Source of the DNA: UBA5078 sp041175045
GTDB lineage: Bacteria > Pseudomonadota > Gammaproteobacteria > Pseudomonadales > Pseudohongiellaceae
Direction: 5' to 3'
Assembly (NCBI GenBank): GCA_041175045.1
Contig: JBEDFR010000050.1
Span: 1 to 46,152 of the forward strand
Length of the DNA stretch: 46,152 nt
The notes beneath the pieces are model-generated. The model saw nothing but the letters and a program-made list of their open reading frames with translations. It was not told the DNA's origin and ran no database searches. Both the position numbers and the translations under genes were made by a program. Shown one piece after another: positions 30,562 to 39,106 of this stretch; the stretch's first letter is position 1, and every line of letters starts with the position of its first letter.

Positions 30562-31662
30562 TCAGTCGGCGCGCAGGCTGTTACGGCGCCGGCGCAGGTC
30601 CTGCACCAGGGTGATGATGACGGTCAGCGCCGTCAGGGGGAACACGAACCAGATCAGCACCAGGCTGTATTCGTTCAGCAGGTCGTGGCGGGTCGAGGCA
30701 AAGATCAGGTAGAGGGTGTAGATCAGGTAATAGCCAAGCAGAACCCCTCCCTCCCAGCGACGAATGACGCCCCCGGTGAAGAAAATGGGCAGACAGGCGA
30801 AGGCCACGGCCAGCATGATCGGCAGGTCGAAGGCGATGATGGCGTCGGAAATCGCGATGCCCGAAGGAGCTACGACACTCGCCACGCCCAGTACTCCCAT
30901 CAGATTGAAGATATTGCTACCCACCACATTGCCGACGGCGATGTCGCGCTCGCCCCGCAGCGCCGCCACGATGGACGTCACGACCTCCGGCATCGAAGTG
31001 CCGGCGGCCACGATCGTGAGGCCGATCACCAGCTCGCTCACGCCGAAATACTGGGCGAAGGCGATGGCGGACTCGACCAGCCAGCGCGAGCCCAGCACCA
31101 GCAGGGCGAGGCCCCCGAAGACGAGGCCGAGATTGAGCAGCCAGCGCGGATTGTTGACGGCATCTGCCAGCTCTTCCGGGTTCTCGCAGGCGGCGGCCGC
31201 TGCCTCGGCGGCGGCATTGTCGCGGCGGCTCTGGACAATCAGGAACAGCACATAGCCGATGAGTCCCAGCACCAGCGCGACGCCGTCGGTGCGCGACAGT
31301 GCGCCATCCAGCGCCATCAGGAACACCACCACCGACAGCGCCACCATCAGGGGAACATCCAGCCGGATCAGCTGAGCCGAGACCACCAGCGGCACGATCA
31401 GGGCAGACACGCCCAGAATGAACAACACGTTGAAGATATTGCTGCCCACCACATTGCCGATGGCGATGTCGGCCTGGTCGGCCAGTGCCGCCTTGATGCT
31501 GACGGCCAGTTCTGGTGCACTGGTACCGAAGGCCACCACGGTGAGCCCGATGATCAATGGAGAAACCCGGAACGCGGCGGCAAGGCGCGATGCGCCCTTC
31601 ACCAGGGCCTCGGCGCCGATGACCAGCAGGACCAGTCCGGCGATGAAGTAAACGATGCTCAT
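30562..31662 (-). CDS. CaCA-type calcium/sodium antiporter (YrbG-like)
   Basis: A 366-residue membrane protein with about ten transmembrane segments and the two alpha repeats of the calcium/cation antiporter family. Repeat one is around residues 38-75 with GLTVVAFGTSAPELAVS and IAIGNVVGSNIFNVLF. Repeat two is around residues 224-262 with GLTIVAAGTSMPEVVTS and IAVGNVVGSNIFNLMG. A short acidic cytoplasmic loop (AAEAAAAACENPEELADAV) separates them. The start is the ATG at 31662; a longer in-frame stretch upstream is not hydrophobic in the expected way. It is convergent with ogt and nearby the MATE gene, which runs the other way. Exchange of Ca2+ or other cations for Na+ or H+ is the family role. 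Confidence 0.92.
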   Translation of the reverse strand: MSIVYFIAGLVLLVIGAEALVKGASRLAAAFRVSPLIIGLTVVAFGTSAPELAVSIKAALADQADIAIGNVVGSNIFNVLFILGVSALIVPLVVSAQLIRLDVPLMVALSVVVFLMALDGALSRTDGVALVLGLIGYVLFLIVQSRRDNAAAEAAAAACENPEELADAVNNPRWLLNLGLVFGGLALLVLGSRWLVESAIAFAQYFGVSELVIGLTIVAAGTSMPEVVTSIVAALRGERDIAVGNVVGSNIFNLMGVLGVASVVAPSGIAISDAIIAFDLPIMLAVAFACLPIFFTGGVIRRWEGGVLLGYYLIYTLYLIFASTRHDLLNEYSLVLIWFVFPLTALTVIITLVQDLRRRRNSLRAD

Positions 31663-31787
31663 GACAGGGTGCTCTTGAAGTGATTGCGCGCACAGGGCTG
31701 CGACGGCCGGTAAGGTAATCTTCGCCGCACCTCGAAGCCAAGCGTTTCCGGGAAATATTTTGGCAGGACAGGGCCCGGGGCCTTGCC

Positions 31788-31793
31788 TATAAT
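31788..31793 (+). promoter_or_regulatory. Candidate -10 element of the MATE gene
   Basis: TATAAT at 31788-31793 lies 44 bases before the ATG at 31837. The matching -35 (AGGACA at 31765-31770, 17 bases upstream) agrees at four of six positions. The region between here and the divergent antiporter start (31662) contains nothing else recognisable. Confidence 0.45.
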
Positions 31794-31836
31794 CCGCGCA
31801 CTTTGCGCCCCTCGTCAGACCGTCTTCGAGCACACC

Positions 31837-33240
31837 ATGTCAGCACAAAAGATCCGCGACAGCCTCGCGCTGTTCAAACAGGCCCTGGCCGGCAGTTCGA
31901 CGCTCAACTACACCGAGGGCTCCATCGCCCGCGTCACCTTCCTGCTGGCCGTCCCCATGATTCTGGAGATGGCCATGGAGTCGGTGTTCGCCATCGTGGA
32001 CATCTTCTTTGTGGCCGGTCTGGGAGCTCAGGCGGTGGCCACTGTCGGGCTCACCGAGGCCGTACTTTCGCTGTTGTATGCCATTGCCATCGGTCTGGCC
32101 ATGGGCACCACCGCGATGGTGGCGCGGCGCATCGGCGAGGACAACGCGGCGGGTGCGGCCTTCGCGGCAGGGCAGGCGCTGTGGATGGGCGTGTTCGTCT
32201 CGGCCTTTGTCGGTATCGTCGGGTACTTCTATGCCGGGCGCATTCTCGGCCTGATGGGAGCGGATGCCGAGGTGGTGGCGATGGGCACCAGCTACACCCA
32301 GATCATGCTCAGTGGCTGCTTCACCATCGTGTTCCTGTTTCTCAACAACGGCATCTTTCGCGGCGCGGGCGATGCCAGCATTGCCATGCGTTCGCTGATT
32401 CTGGCCAATGGCATCAACATCGTGCTCGACCCTTGCCTCATCTACGGCTGGGGGCCCTTTCCCGACATGGGTGTGACTGGCGCTGCCGTGGCCACCAACA
32501 TCGGGCGCGGCGTTGGCGTGCTCTATCAGCTGTATTGTCTGTGTGCCCGCAACCGGCGCATTCGAGTGGGCCTGCGCGACCTGGTGATCAAGCTGGGCGT
32601 GGTGTTCGCACTGATCCGAATTTCCGTGGGCGGCATCGCCCAGTTCCTGATCGCCACCGCCAGCTGGGTGTTCCTGATGCGTCTGGTGTCCGAATACGGC
32701 AGCGAGGCGGTGGCCGGTTACACCATCGCGGTGCGCATCATGATGTTCGTGATCCTGCCGGCCTGGGGACTGAGCAATGCGGTGGCTACCCTGGTGGGCC
32801 AGAATCTCGGCGCAGGGAAGGTGCAGCGCGCCGTGGACACGGTATGGCAGGTGGCGAAGTACAACATCGGCTACATGCTGGCCGTGGCGGCCGTACTGAT
32901 CCTCTTCCCCGGCACCATCATGGCCGGGTTCACCAACGAGCCAGAGGCGGTGGCCTATGGCATCGATGCCCTGCGCATCATGAGTTACAGCTTCGGTTTC
33001 ATGGCCCTGGGAATGGTAGCGATACAGGCTTTCAACGGGGCAGGGGACACCATGACGCCCACCTGGATCAATGGCTTCTGCTACTGGATCGTGCAGATTC
33101 CCGTGGCCTATCTGCTTGCCATTGCGCTGCAGATGGGCCCTTACGGGGTGTTCTGGTCCATCTTTCTCGCCGAGATTCTGATGGGGGTGGTGGGGGTGTT
33201 CTACTTCATGCGCGGCAGTTGGAAGACCCGGGTGGTCTGA
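31837..33240 (+). CDS. MATE family efflux transporter
   Basis: A 467-residue integral membrane protein of the NorM/DinF-like MATE family with twelve predicted helices in two halves. Signature stretches are LAVPMILEMAMESVFAIVDI in helix 1, VGLTEAVLSLLYAIAIGLAM, GDASIAMRSLILANGINIVLD and AWGLSNAVATLVGQNLGAGK, the last being the second-half counterpart. A basic N-terminal tail of about 25 residues precedes helix 1. MATE pumps export cationic drugs or metabolites by Na+ or H+ antiport; the substrate is unknown. The frame is open upstream to 31783, but MSAQK at 31837 gives the natural start. It is followed by the xdhC-like gene after 83 bases. Confidence 0.92.
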   Translation: MSAQKIRDSLALFKQALAGSSTLNYTEGSIARVTFLLAVPMILEMAMESVFAIVDIFFVAGLGAQAVATVGLTEAVLSLLYAIAIGLAMGTTAMVARRIGEDNAAGAAFAAGQALWMGVFVSAFVGIVGYFYAGRILGLMGADAEVVAMGTSYTQIMLSGCFTIVFLFLNNGIFRGAGDASIAMRSLILANGINIVLDPCLIYGWGPFPDMGVTGAAVATNIGRGVGVLYQLYCLCARNRRIRVGLRDLVIKLGVVFALIRISVGGIAQFLIATASWVFLMRLVSEYGSEAVAGYTIAVRIMMFVILPAWGLSNAVATLVGQNLGAGKVQRAVDTVWQVAKYNIGYMLAVAAVLILFPGTIMAGFTNEPEAVAYGIDALRIMSYSFGFMALGMVAIQAFNGAGDTMTPTWINGFCYWIVQIPVAYLLAIALQMGPYGVFWSIFLAEILMGVVGVFYFMRGSWKTRVV

Positions 33241-33323
33241 GCGCCGGCCCTCGCGTTGTGCCGGTTCGCCGCTTTGCTGTAAGCTCGCGGCTCGCGCAAA
33301 ATCCAGATGACAGAGGCATCGTC

Positions 33324-34352
33324 ATGCAGAGCGGTCAGCAGCACATCATCAACATGGTTCTCGAATGGCTCGAGCACGAGCGCCCGGTGTGGCTGTGTAC
33401 CATCCTGCGCACCTGGGGGTCCTCGCCACGCCCTATCGGCTCGATGATGGCCTGCACGCTCGATGGCGAGATCGCAGGCTCCATCTCCGGTGGCTGCATC
33501 GAAGAAGACTTCCTGGTGCAGTTGCGCGATGGCAGTCTCAAGGCTCGCTACGACAGCGAAGGCCGGCCCTTTGTCGTCAAGTACGGCATCACTGCAGAGC
33601 AGGCCGCACGTCTGCGCCTGCCGTGCGGCGGGCAGTTGCACGTGCTGCTGGAATACCTTGCACCCAGTCCGCAACTGCGGCAGGTCTTCACCGAGCTGGT
33701 CGAGCGCCTCGACGCGCATCAGCGAGTGAGCCGCCGTGTCGATCTGCATACCGGCAGCATCACGGTCGAGCATCAGGAAGCCGCCGATGCCGTGGTACTC
33801 ACGCAAGACGTGCTGCTGCACAGCCTCAGTCCGCGCTACAGGCTCCTGCTGCTGGGGGCCGGGGATGTGGCGCGCTACGTGGCCGAAATGGCGCTGGCGC
33901 TGGAGTATGAAGTCACGCTCTGCGATCCGCGCCCGGACTATCTGGGCAACTGGCATGTGGAGGGGGTGCACGTCACGGCCGAACTGCCGGACGATGTGGT
34001 GCGCGAGCACTTCAGCGATCCCTACAGTGGCGTGATCGCGCTGGCGCATGATCCGCGCGTGGACGACATGGCCTTGATGGAGGCCTTGAAGACACAGGCT
34101 TTCTATGTGGGGGCCATGGGCTCCGATCGCACCTCGGCAAGTCGCCGCGCGCGTTTGCCGGAACTCGGGTTGAGTGAGGAAGAGATTGCGCGTCTGCATG
34201 CGCCCATCGGCTTGCCGATTGGCAGCAAGACGCCTGCGGAAATCGCCATCTCCGTGATGGCGCAGGTCACGGCAGTACGCCATGCCAACGACATCCGGGA
34301 ACCAGGCGCAGTGGCCTGTGATGCCAGTGCCGAGGGCATGGTCTGCCGCTGA
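33324..34352 (+). CDS. XdhC/CoxI family molybdoenzyme maturation protein
   Basis: A 342-residue cytosolic protein with an N-terminal XdhC_CoxI domain (RTWGSSPRPIGSMMACTLDG, then ISGGCIEEDFLVQLRDG) and a C-terminal NAD-binding-like XdhC_C domain (RLLLLGAGDVARYVAEMAL, DPRPDYLGNW, FYVGAMGSDRTSASRRARL, then LHAPIGLPIGSKTPAEIAISVMAQ). The motif RLPCGGQLHVLLE is the conserved cysteine segment. XdhC binds and sulfurates the molybdenum cofactor for xanthine dehydrogenase-type enzymes. No molybdenum hydroxylase genes are in the window, so the client enzyme must be encoded elsewhere or the protein serves another role. AGAGG lies eight bases before the ATG. Confidence 0.92.
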   Translation: MQSGQQHIINMVLEWLEHERPVWLCTILRTWGSSPRPIGSMMACTLDGEIAGSISGGCIEEDFLVQLRDGSLKARYDSEGRPFVVKYGITAEQAARLRLPCGGQLHVLLEYLAPSPQLRQVFTELVERLDAHQRVSRRVDLHTGSITVEHQEAADAVVLTQDVLLHSLSPRYRLLLLGAGDVARYVAEMALALEYEVTLCDPRPDYLGNWHVEGVHVTAELPDDVVREHFSDPYSGVIALAHDPRVDDMALMEALKTQAFYVGAMGSDRTSASRRARLPELGLSEEEIARLHAPIGLPIGSKTPAEIAISVMAQVTAVRHANDIREPGAVACDASAEGMVCR

Positions 34353-34358
34353 TCGGGG

Positions 34359-34979
34359 TCAGTTGGACGTGCCGTATTCGGTCTCGTAGTCGTCCATGGC
34401 CGCCTGAATCACCAGCTTGGCGTGCTCGAAGCCATAGGCCGCCCCGATGGAGACCTTGTTCTCCTGCCCCGGAATCAGCTTGTAGGTCAGGAAGTAGTGC
34501 CGCATACGCTCGATGAGCGCCGGTGGCAGCTCGCTGATGTCTTCCACGTCCGCAAACAGCGGATCGTTCTGCAGCACGGCAATGATCTTGTCGTCCGCTT
34601 CCCCGCCATCCAGCATCGGCAATCCGCCAATCACCTTGGCATTCAGAATGATTTCCGTCTTGGAAATCGGCCGCTCGCTGATCACGCAGATGTCCAGCGG
34701 GTCGCCGTCGCCACGGGATGCGCCTTCCATGAGATCACGCACGCGTGTGCCGCAATAGGTGCGCGGAATGAAGCCATAGAGTGTCGGGTGCTGGGAGGAC
34801 GAGCGTTGCGGACGGTCCACGCGCAGATACCCCGTGGTCTTGTCCACTTCGTATTTCACCAGGTCGAACGGGCAGATCTCGATGAAGGCGTGCACCAGGC
34901 GCGGAGCGTCAGGACCGACGTCAAGTCCATGCCAGGGATGTGGGCGCCAGCGGTAGAAGGGGGGCGGAAACTTTTTCAT
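34359..34979 (-). CDS. ppa: Inorganic pyrophosphatase (family I)
   Basis: A 206-residue soluble enzyme that hydrolyses pyrophosphate and so drives biosynthetic reactions forward. The family I active-site features are visible: EICPFDLVKYEVDKTTGYL (substrate lysines), YGFIPRTY, the metal-binding DGDPLDICVIS and, further on, DDKIIAVLQNDPLF. It is longer at the N-terminus than the 175-residue E. coli protein, with an aromatic FYRWRPHPWHGLDVG segment, as in a subset of proteobacterial enzymes. An AGGT site precedes the ATG. A perfect TATAAT lies about 75 bases upstream on the same strand. It is convergent with the xdhC-like gene, with only six bases between stops. Confidence 0.95.
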   Translation of the reverse strand: MKKFPPPFYRWRPHPWHGLDVGPDAPRLVHAFIEICPFDLVKYEVDKTTGYLRVDRPQRSSSQHPTLYGFIPRTYCGTRVRDLMEGASRGDGDPLDICVISERPISKTEIILNAKVIGGLPMLDGGEADDKIIAVLQNDPLFADVEDISELPPALIERMRHYFLTYKLIPGQENKVSIGAAYGFEHAKLVIQAAMDDYETEYGTSN

Positions 34980-35053
34980 ATGGGTACCTGAGTGAGTGTG
35001 GAGTGACCCATGCTGTTTTTGTTCTGGGCGGGCGGTGTTGGAAAAAGGCGCGC

Positions 35054-35059
35054 ATTATA
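35054..35059 (-). promoter_or_regulatory. Candidate -10 element for ppa
   Basis: TATAAT on the minus strand (35059 down to 35054), about 75 bases before the ppa start. No good -35 is present at 16-18 bases. A GGGGG...CCCCC repeat lies just upstream and may be the rsmC terminator stem, although it lacks a T-run. Confidence 0.5.
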
Positions 35060-35095
35060 AGTGGGGGAATCGCAAAAGGCACGGCCCCCGCTGCA

Positions 35096-36154
35096 TCAGC
35101 CGAGCTGCACCACTTTGAAGCCGTGCTCCTGTGTGAGCCTGCTGATCTTCGTGAATTGCCCGGCGGCGACACTCTCCAGGGGAATGAACTGGTTGACCAC
35201 CACCAGGGCACGGCCACCCGGTGCCAGCAGCCGCGCCATGGCCGCGAGGAACTTTGCTGCCAGCGCCTGGCTGGTGTTGAACCCCTGGTGGAAAGGGGGG
35301 TTGCAGAGGATCAGGTCGAAGCGCTCCTGCAGCTGTGCACCACAGTCGTCCAGGGTGACCTTCACCGTCAGCCCCGCGCGGGCGCAACTTGCCTCGGCAG
35401 CCTGCACGGCGGCGGCGTTGTTGTCGGTGGCGCAGCGCAGGGAGAACGGAATGTCGGCCGTGGCCAGCAGCAGATACCCATAGCCGCAGCCCAGGTCGAG
35501 CACGCTGCCGGCATTCTTGCGCTGGGTGATGAGCTTGTGCGCCTGCTCTACCAGCAGGGCGCTGCCGCGGTCGACCTTGTTCCAGCCGAACACGCCGGGT
35601 TTGCTAAGGAAATGCAGCTCGCCGACAGTACAGGGGCGCAGCTGCGCATAGTCCTTGCAGTCCAGCCACTGCGCGTCGTCCGTGCTCGTTTCGTCGCCGC
35701 GCTCCAGGGTGACGCGGTAGACATCACCCTGCTTCTTGGCATGTTCCGGTGTGGCGAAGAGTTCTTCGGCATGACGGCCATGGGTGCGAATGCCGTCATC
35801 CTTGCTGCCCAGCAGGTGCAGGGTGCCGCCTGGCAGCAGATGGCGGTAGCTCTCATTGATGCAGTGATGCACCAGCGGACGCTCCTTGGACACACGGTAC
35901 ACGACACTGGCAAATTCGCGTCGGGGCACAGCCGCGAAGTCGAAGTCGCTGACGCTGACCTGCAGGCCTCTGGCCCTGAGCAGGGCGGCGAGATCACAGC
36001 GGTTGGTCAGCACGTGCAGGCCGGGGTGCGGGCCTACCCCCAGCAGTTCGCGTTCGCTCAGGCTTTCGTCGGCGATCCACAGCTGGGCGCCAGTCACGGG
36101 AGCCGCCGCGGGCGCCAGCAGATCGGACAGCAGGTGTTCCAGATGAATACTCAT
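35096..36154 (-). CDS. rsmC: 16S rRNA (guanine-N2)-methyltransferase, RsmC-like
   Basis: A 352-residue SAM-dependent methyltransferase with the two-domain RsmC layout: a degenerate N-terminal methyltransferase domain and a C-terminal catalytic one. SAM motif I is SVLDLGCGYGYLLLA near residue 215, and the substrate motif is NPPFHQGF near 280. RsmC methylates G1207 of 16S rRNA; RlmG is a close relative, and the distinction is made on general similarity and the neighbouring gene. It overlaps the rsuA stop by four bases (ATGA), so two 16S rRNA modification enzymes are translationally coupled. In this position E. coli has no such pairing. Confidence 0.84.
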   Translation of the reverse strand: MSIHLEHLLSDLLAPAAAPVTGAQLWIADESLSERELLGVGPHPGLHVLTNRCDLAALLRARGLQVSVSDFDFAAVPRREFASVVYRVSKERPLVHHCINESYRHLLPGGTLHLLGSKDDGIRTHGRHAEELFATPEHAKKQGDVYRVTLERGDETSTDDAQWLDCKDYAQLRPCTVGELHFLSKPGVFGWNKVDRGSALLVEQAHKLITQRKNAGSVLDLGCGYGYLLLATADIPFSLRCATDNNAAAVQAAEASCARAGLTVKVTLDDCGAQLQERFDLILCNPPFHQGFNTSQALAAKFLAAMARLLAPGGRALVVVNQFIPLESVAAGQFTKISRLTQEHGFKVVQLG

Positions 36155-36846
36155 GGCAGGAAACTCTCCATTTCCTTTTGGGTTAGCGGGCGGCTGGCGC
36201 CTTCGGCCAGCGTGTCGTCCAGCAGCACCGCCCCGATACGGACGCGGTGCAGGGCCAGCACATGATTGCCACAGGCGGCGAACATGCGTTTGACCTGATG
36301 ATAGCGGCCTTCCTGCAGTTGCACCTCGGCGCCGTTGTCCGGAAGAGGGATGCAGCGTGCGGGGGCCGTGGGTTTGTCTTCGCCGCGCAGCAGCATGCCG
36401 GTGGCAAAGGCCGCGATCGTTTCGGGTGTTACCGCTTCCTGCAGCACGGCGCGGTAAACCTTGTCGTGCTGATGCCGGGGTGAGGTGACGCGGTGCAGCC
36501 ACTGCCCGTCGTCGCTGAGCAGCACCAACCCGGTGGTGTCGATGTCGAGCCTGCCGGCGATGCCGAGGCCTGTGGTGTCGATGTCGCGCAGCAGGTCGAG
36601 CACGATGGGATGCTGGGCGTCCTGCGTGGCGCAGACATAGCCGGCGGGCTTGTGCAGCATCAGGTAGCGCGGGCCAGGCAGCTGCAGCACCTTGTCATCG
36701 AGACAGACCCGGTCAACCTCGGTCAGGTGCTGAGCGGCCAGGCGGGCGAGTGCCCCATTGACGCTGACACGCTTGTCGCGAATGGCCCGCTTCACGGTGT
36801 CTCGGGGCAGCCCTGTCGCGTGGCTGATGTACTTGTCGAGTCGCAT
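36151..36846 (-). CDS. rsuA: 16S rRNA pseudouridine(516) synthase
   Basis: A 231-residue enzyme of exactly the E. coli RsuA length. An S4-like N-terminal RNA-binding domain (MRLDKYISHATGL, VKRAIRDKRVSVNGAL) precedes the catalytic domain with the active aspartate D101 in GRLDIDTTGLVLL. The strongly conserved QWLHRVTSPRH and EGRYHQVKRMFAACGNHVL follow, and the C-terminus has LTQKEMESFL. It converts U516 of 16S rRNA to pseudouridine. The start is at 36846; a longer upstream frame belongs to the end of mtfA. Only four bases separate it from mtfA, and rsmC overlaps its end. Confidence 0.94.
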   Translation of the reverse strand: MRLDKYISHATGLPRDTVKRAIRDKRVSVNGALARLAAQHLTEVDRVCLDDKVLQLPGPRYLMLHKPAGYVCATQDAQHPIVLDLLRDIDTTGLGIAGRLDIDTTGLVLLSDDGQWLHRVTSPRHQHDKVYRAVLQEAVTPETIAAFATGMLLRGEDKPTAPARCIPLPDNGAEVQLQEGRYHQVKRMFAACGNHVLALHRVRIGAVLLDDTLAEGASRPLTQKEMESFLP

Positions 36847-36850
36847 GCGG

Positions 36851-37705
36851 TCAATGCACCTGATCACGGGGGTCGCGCTGCCATTCGCGCGGGTCGACCC
36901 GGTAATAGGCCTGGAGCTGTTCGAACAGAGCCGTGTGCTTGCGCGCCAGATCGTGCGGCTGTTCGTAGAAGGTTTCAGTGACCACCGCAAAGAACTCGGC
37001 GGGATTGGTGGCACCGTACTGGTCGATCAGAGTCTGGCGCTCTTGCTCGCTGTCCTGGCGCAGGCGCTCGAATTCTTCCGAGAACACTTCTGCCCAGCGC
37101 GCATAGCTGCCGCGCTGGTAGAGCAGCGGCGCGCCATTGGTGAGACCGGACTCGTGATCCAGCTGGTGGGCGAACTCGTGCAGCACCACGTTCTCGCCGT
37201 CACCGAAATGGCGCACGCTGTGTTGCACGCTGTCCCAGGCCAGGATCACCTTGCCGTTCTCCCAGGACTCGCCCACCAGGTCACGCTCTTCCTCGCTGAC
37301 CACGCCGGCGTCATCTACCGAGTCGTGGTCGACCACGAAGCCGCTGGGATAGACGAGGATATAGCGCAGGTCCTGATATTCATGGCTGGGGCGGTTGAGC
37401 AGCAGCAGACAGGCATGGGCCGCGATGGTGACCCGCACCTCATCATCGATCTGCTGGCCGCCGCAGCCCACGAAGGTCTTGCTGTCCAGAAAGCGCAGCA
37501 CCAGCTGCCTCAACTGTGTCTGCTGATCGGGCCACATGGCGCGGTAGACAGGCAGGTTGCGACGCAGGATGGCCAGCCAGGCGGTGGGGAAGGGGGTGGC
37601 ATCCAGTCGCTTGCGATGCCAGCGCGGATAGACGAACAGCCGCCACGCCACCGCTGCAGCGATCAGCCAGAGCGCGATCAGGGTGAACGTGCTGCGCAGG
37701 TCCAT
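36851..37705 (-). CDS. mtfA: MtfA-like zinc-dependent peptidase (M90)
   Basis: A 284-residue protein of the MtfA family. The zinc motif HEFAHQLD places H176, E177 and H180; the third ligand is expected in the FFAVVTETFYEQP glutamate region. An N-terminal hydrophobic segment (TFTLIALWLIAAAVAWRLFV) predicts a membrane anchor, common in this branch although E. coli MtfA is soluble. In E. coli MtfA binds the repressor Mlc and so affects glucose transport genes; whether that applies here is unknown. It follows the pilU-like remnant by 11 bases and precedes rsuA by four, so it lies in a compact minus-strand operon. Confidence 0.92.
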   Translation of the reverse strand: MDLRSTFTLIALWLIAAAVAWRLFVYPRWHRKRLDATPFPTAWLAILRRNLPVYRAMWPDQQTQLRQLVLRFLDSKTFVGCGGQQIDDEVRVTIAAHACLLLLNRPSHEYQDLRYILVYPSGFVVDHDSVDDAGVVSEEERDLVGESWENGKVILAWDSVQHSVRHFGDGENVVLHEFAHQLDHESGLTNGAPLLYQRGSYARWAEVFSEEFERLRQDSEQERQTLIDQYGATNPAEFFAVVTETFYEQPHDLARKHTALFEQLQAYYRVDPREWQRDPRDQVH

Positions 37706-37716
37706 GATCGGGGGTC

Positions 37717-38058
37717 TCAACGGCCGGCGCTGTCAGCCTTGGGCTGCAGCATGAGGCCGTGCGGGCCGCTGTCATCGGCCACCTTGCCCTGCTTGATCGG
37801 CTCGCACTCGCGTGGGGCGCCCAGCAGGATCTCGATGGCCGCGGCGCGGTTCAGCTGCGAACCCTTCTCGAAGTGCCTGGTCTGCGTCGGCTTCATGATC
37901 TGACAAGCAACTTGCTTCACGACTGGGTGTGGCAGCGGCTGGGTTGAGATCGACATGCGCTTGCGACAGGCCTTCCTGCTGGGTGCTGCTCCTGTGGTGA
38001 GGAACAGATCCGAGCCAGTCTTGCGGATCATGACGCGCAGCAGATCTTTGAAGCTCAT
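37717..38058 (-). pseudogene. PilU-like remnant lacking the ATPase core
   Basis: A 113-residue open frame whose first about 70 residues match the N-terminus of the type IV pilus retraction ATPase PilU (MSFKDLLRVMIRKTGSDLFL, then TTGAAPS). From about residue 71 it jumps to RAAAIEILLGAP...IKQGKVA, which resembles the C-terminal PilU segment (in intact proteins RRAxIEVLxxTP). Walker A and B regions between them, about 215-220 residues in intact PilU, are missing. The reading frame is retained through the deletion (around 37848). The last 20 residues do not match clearly, although ADSAGR recalls the PilU C-terminus. It sits between pyrB and mtfA. It may be a decaying gene or a small protein with a new role; nucleotide binding by the PilT mechanism is impossible. 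Confidence 0.7.
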
Positions 38059-38092
38059 GCGAGTGCCCTCTAATCCTCAGAAAGAGTCAGTT

Positions 38093-39106
38093 TCAGAAGC
38101 GTCGTTCTGTATACCAATTGACTTCGCGGGATGTCTTGTCAATTTGCTGCCACACATCGAGTGTGAGGGCGAAAAGTGCCATGCGCACCAGCACACCATT
38201 GTCGGTCTGGCGGAAGATCGCCAGATTGGGGTGCTGGTTGAGATCATTGTCCAGTTCGTTGGCGTCCTCGCGCGAGTCACGTGGTAGCGGATGCATGATC
38301 ACAGTCCGGGGCTGGCAGTAACGCGTGTAGATGGCTTCGTTCAGCCGGAAGCGGCCGCGGTACATGTCGGCCTCCATCTTGGTGCTGAAGCGCTCTTCCT
38401 GAATACGGGTCAGGTACACTGTGTCATTGCCTATCAGCCCCTGCTCCATGTCTTCGGTCTCGACGACCGTATGACCATTGTTGCGCAACTCTTCGACAAT
38501 CTCGCCAGGCATGCGCAGTTCAGCAGGGGATATCAGCGTGAAGGTGATGTTGGGGTAAAGCTGTATCAGCTGGGACAGCGAATGCACTGTGCGGCCGTGC
38601 TTCAAATCCCCCACCATGGCGATGTGCATCCCCTCGACGCTTTGACCGTGACTGCTCAGCTCCTTGCGGATGGTGTACAGATCCAGCAGCGCCTGGCTCG
38701 GATGTTCATTGGGCCCGTCGCCCGCATTGAGCACCGGCACGCGACTGGCACGGGCAAATTCGGCGACCGAGCCGGCCTGGGGGTGACGCATCACGATGAT
38801 GTCGTTATAGCCGCTGATCACGCGCGCCGTGTCGTACAGAGACTCGCCCTTGGAGATGGACGAGGTCTTGATGTCGGTGGTCTCGCGCACCTCGCCGCCC
38901 AGCAGATTGAAAGCGCAGCCGAAACTCAGACGGGTGCGGGTGCTGGGCTCGAAGAACATGTTGCCGAGGATGGCACCATCAAGCACCTTGGTCATGCGTT
39001 CGCGGTGAGCATAGGGCACCATGCTGTCGGCGACATCGAAGAGATGCTCCACGTCCGCGCGTTCGAACTGATTGACACTGAGGATGTGAGCGCCTGGAAA
39101 ATGCAT
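38093..39106 (-). CDS. pyrB: Aspartate carbamoyltransferase
   Basis: A 337-residue enzyme that joins carbamoyl phosphate and aspartate in the second step of pyrimidine synthesis. The carbamoyl-phosphate site is FEPSTRTRLSFG (S55-R59), followed by KGESLYDTARVIS. The flexible aspartate-binding segment is VMRHPQAGSVAEFA with NAGDGPNEHPSQALLDLY, then TRIQEERF and the HPLPR loop (IMHPLPRDSREDAN). The length exceeds that of the 311-residue E. coli chain. No pyrI or pyrC is adjacent, so subunit composition cannot be judged. It opens the minus-strand series and is divergent from sbcB across 149 bases. Confidence 0.95.
   Translation of the reverse strand: MHFPGAHILSVNQFERADVEHLFDVADSMVPYAHRERMTKVLDGAILGNMFFEPSTRTRLSFGCAFNLLGGEVRETTDIKTSSISKGESLYDTARVISGYNDIIVMRHPQAGSVAEFARASRVPVLNAGDGPNEHPSQALLDLYTIRKELSSHGQSVEGMHIAMVGDLKHGRTVHSLSQLIQLYPNITFTLISPAELRMPGEIVEELRNNGHTVVETEDMEQGLIGNDTVYLTRIQEERFSTKMEADMYRGRFRLNEAIYTRYCQPRTVIMHPLPRDSREDANELDNDLNQHPNLAIFRQTDNGVLVRMALFALTLDVWQQIDKTSREVNWYTERRF

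Noticed and set aside
34940..36265. A 441-residue plus-strand frame opposite rsmC.
   Set aside because: RsmC has clear SAM and NPPF motifs on the other strand; this frame is a shadow.
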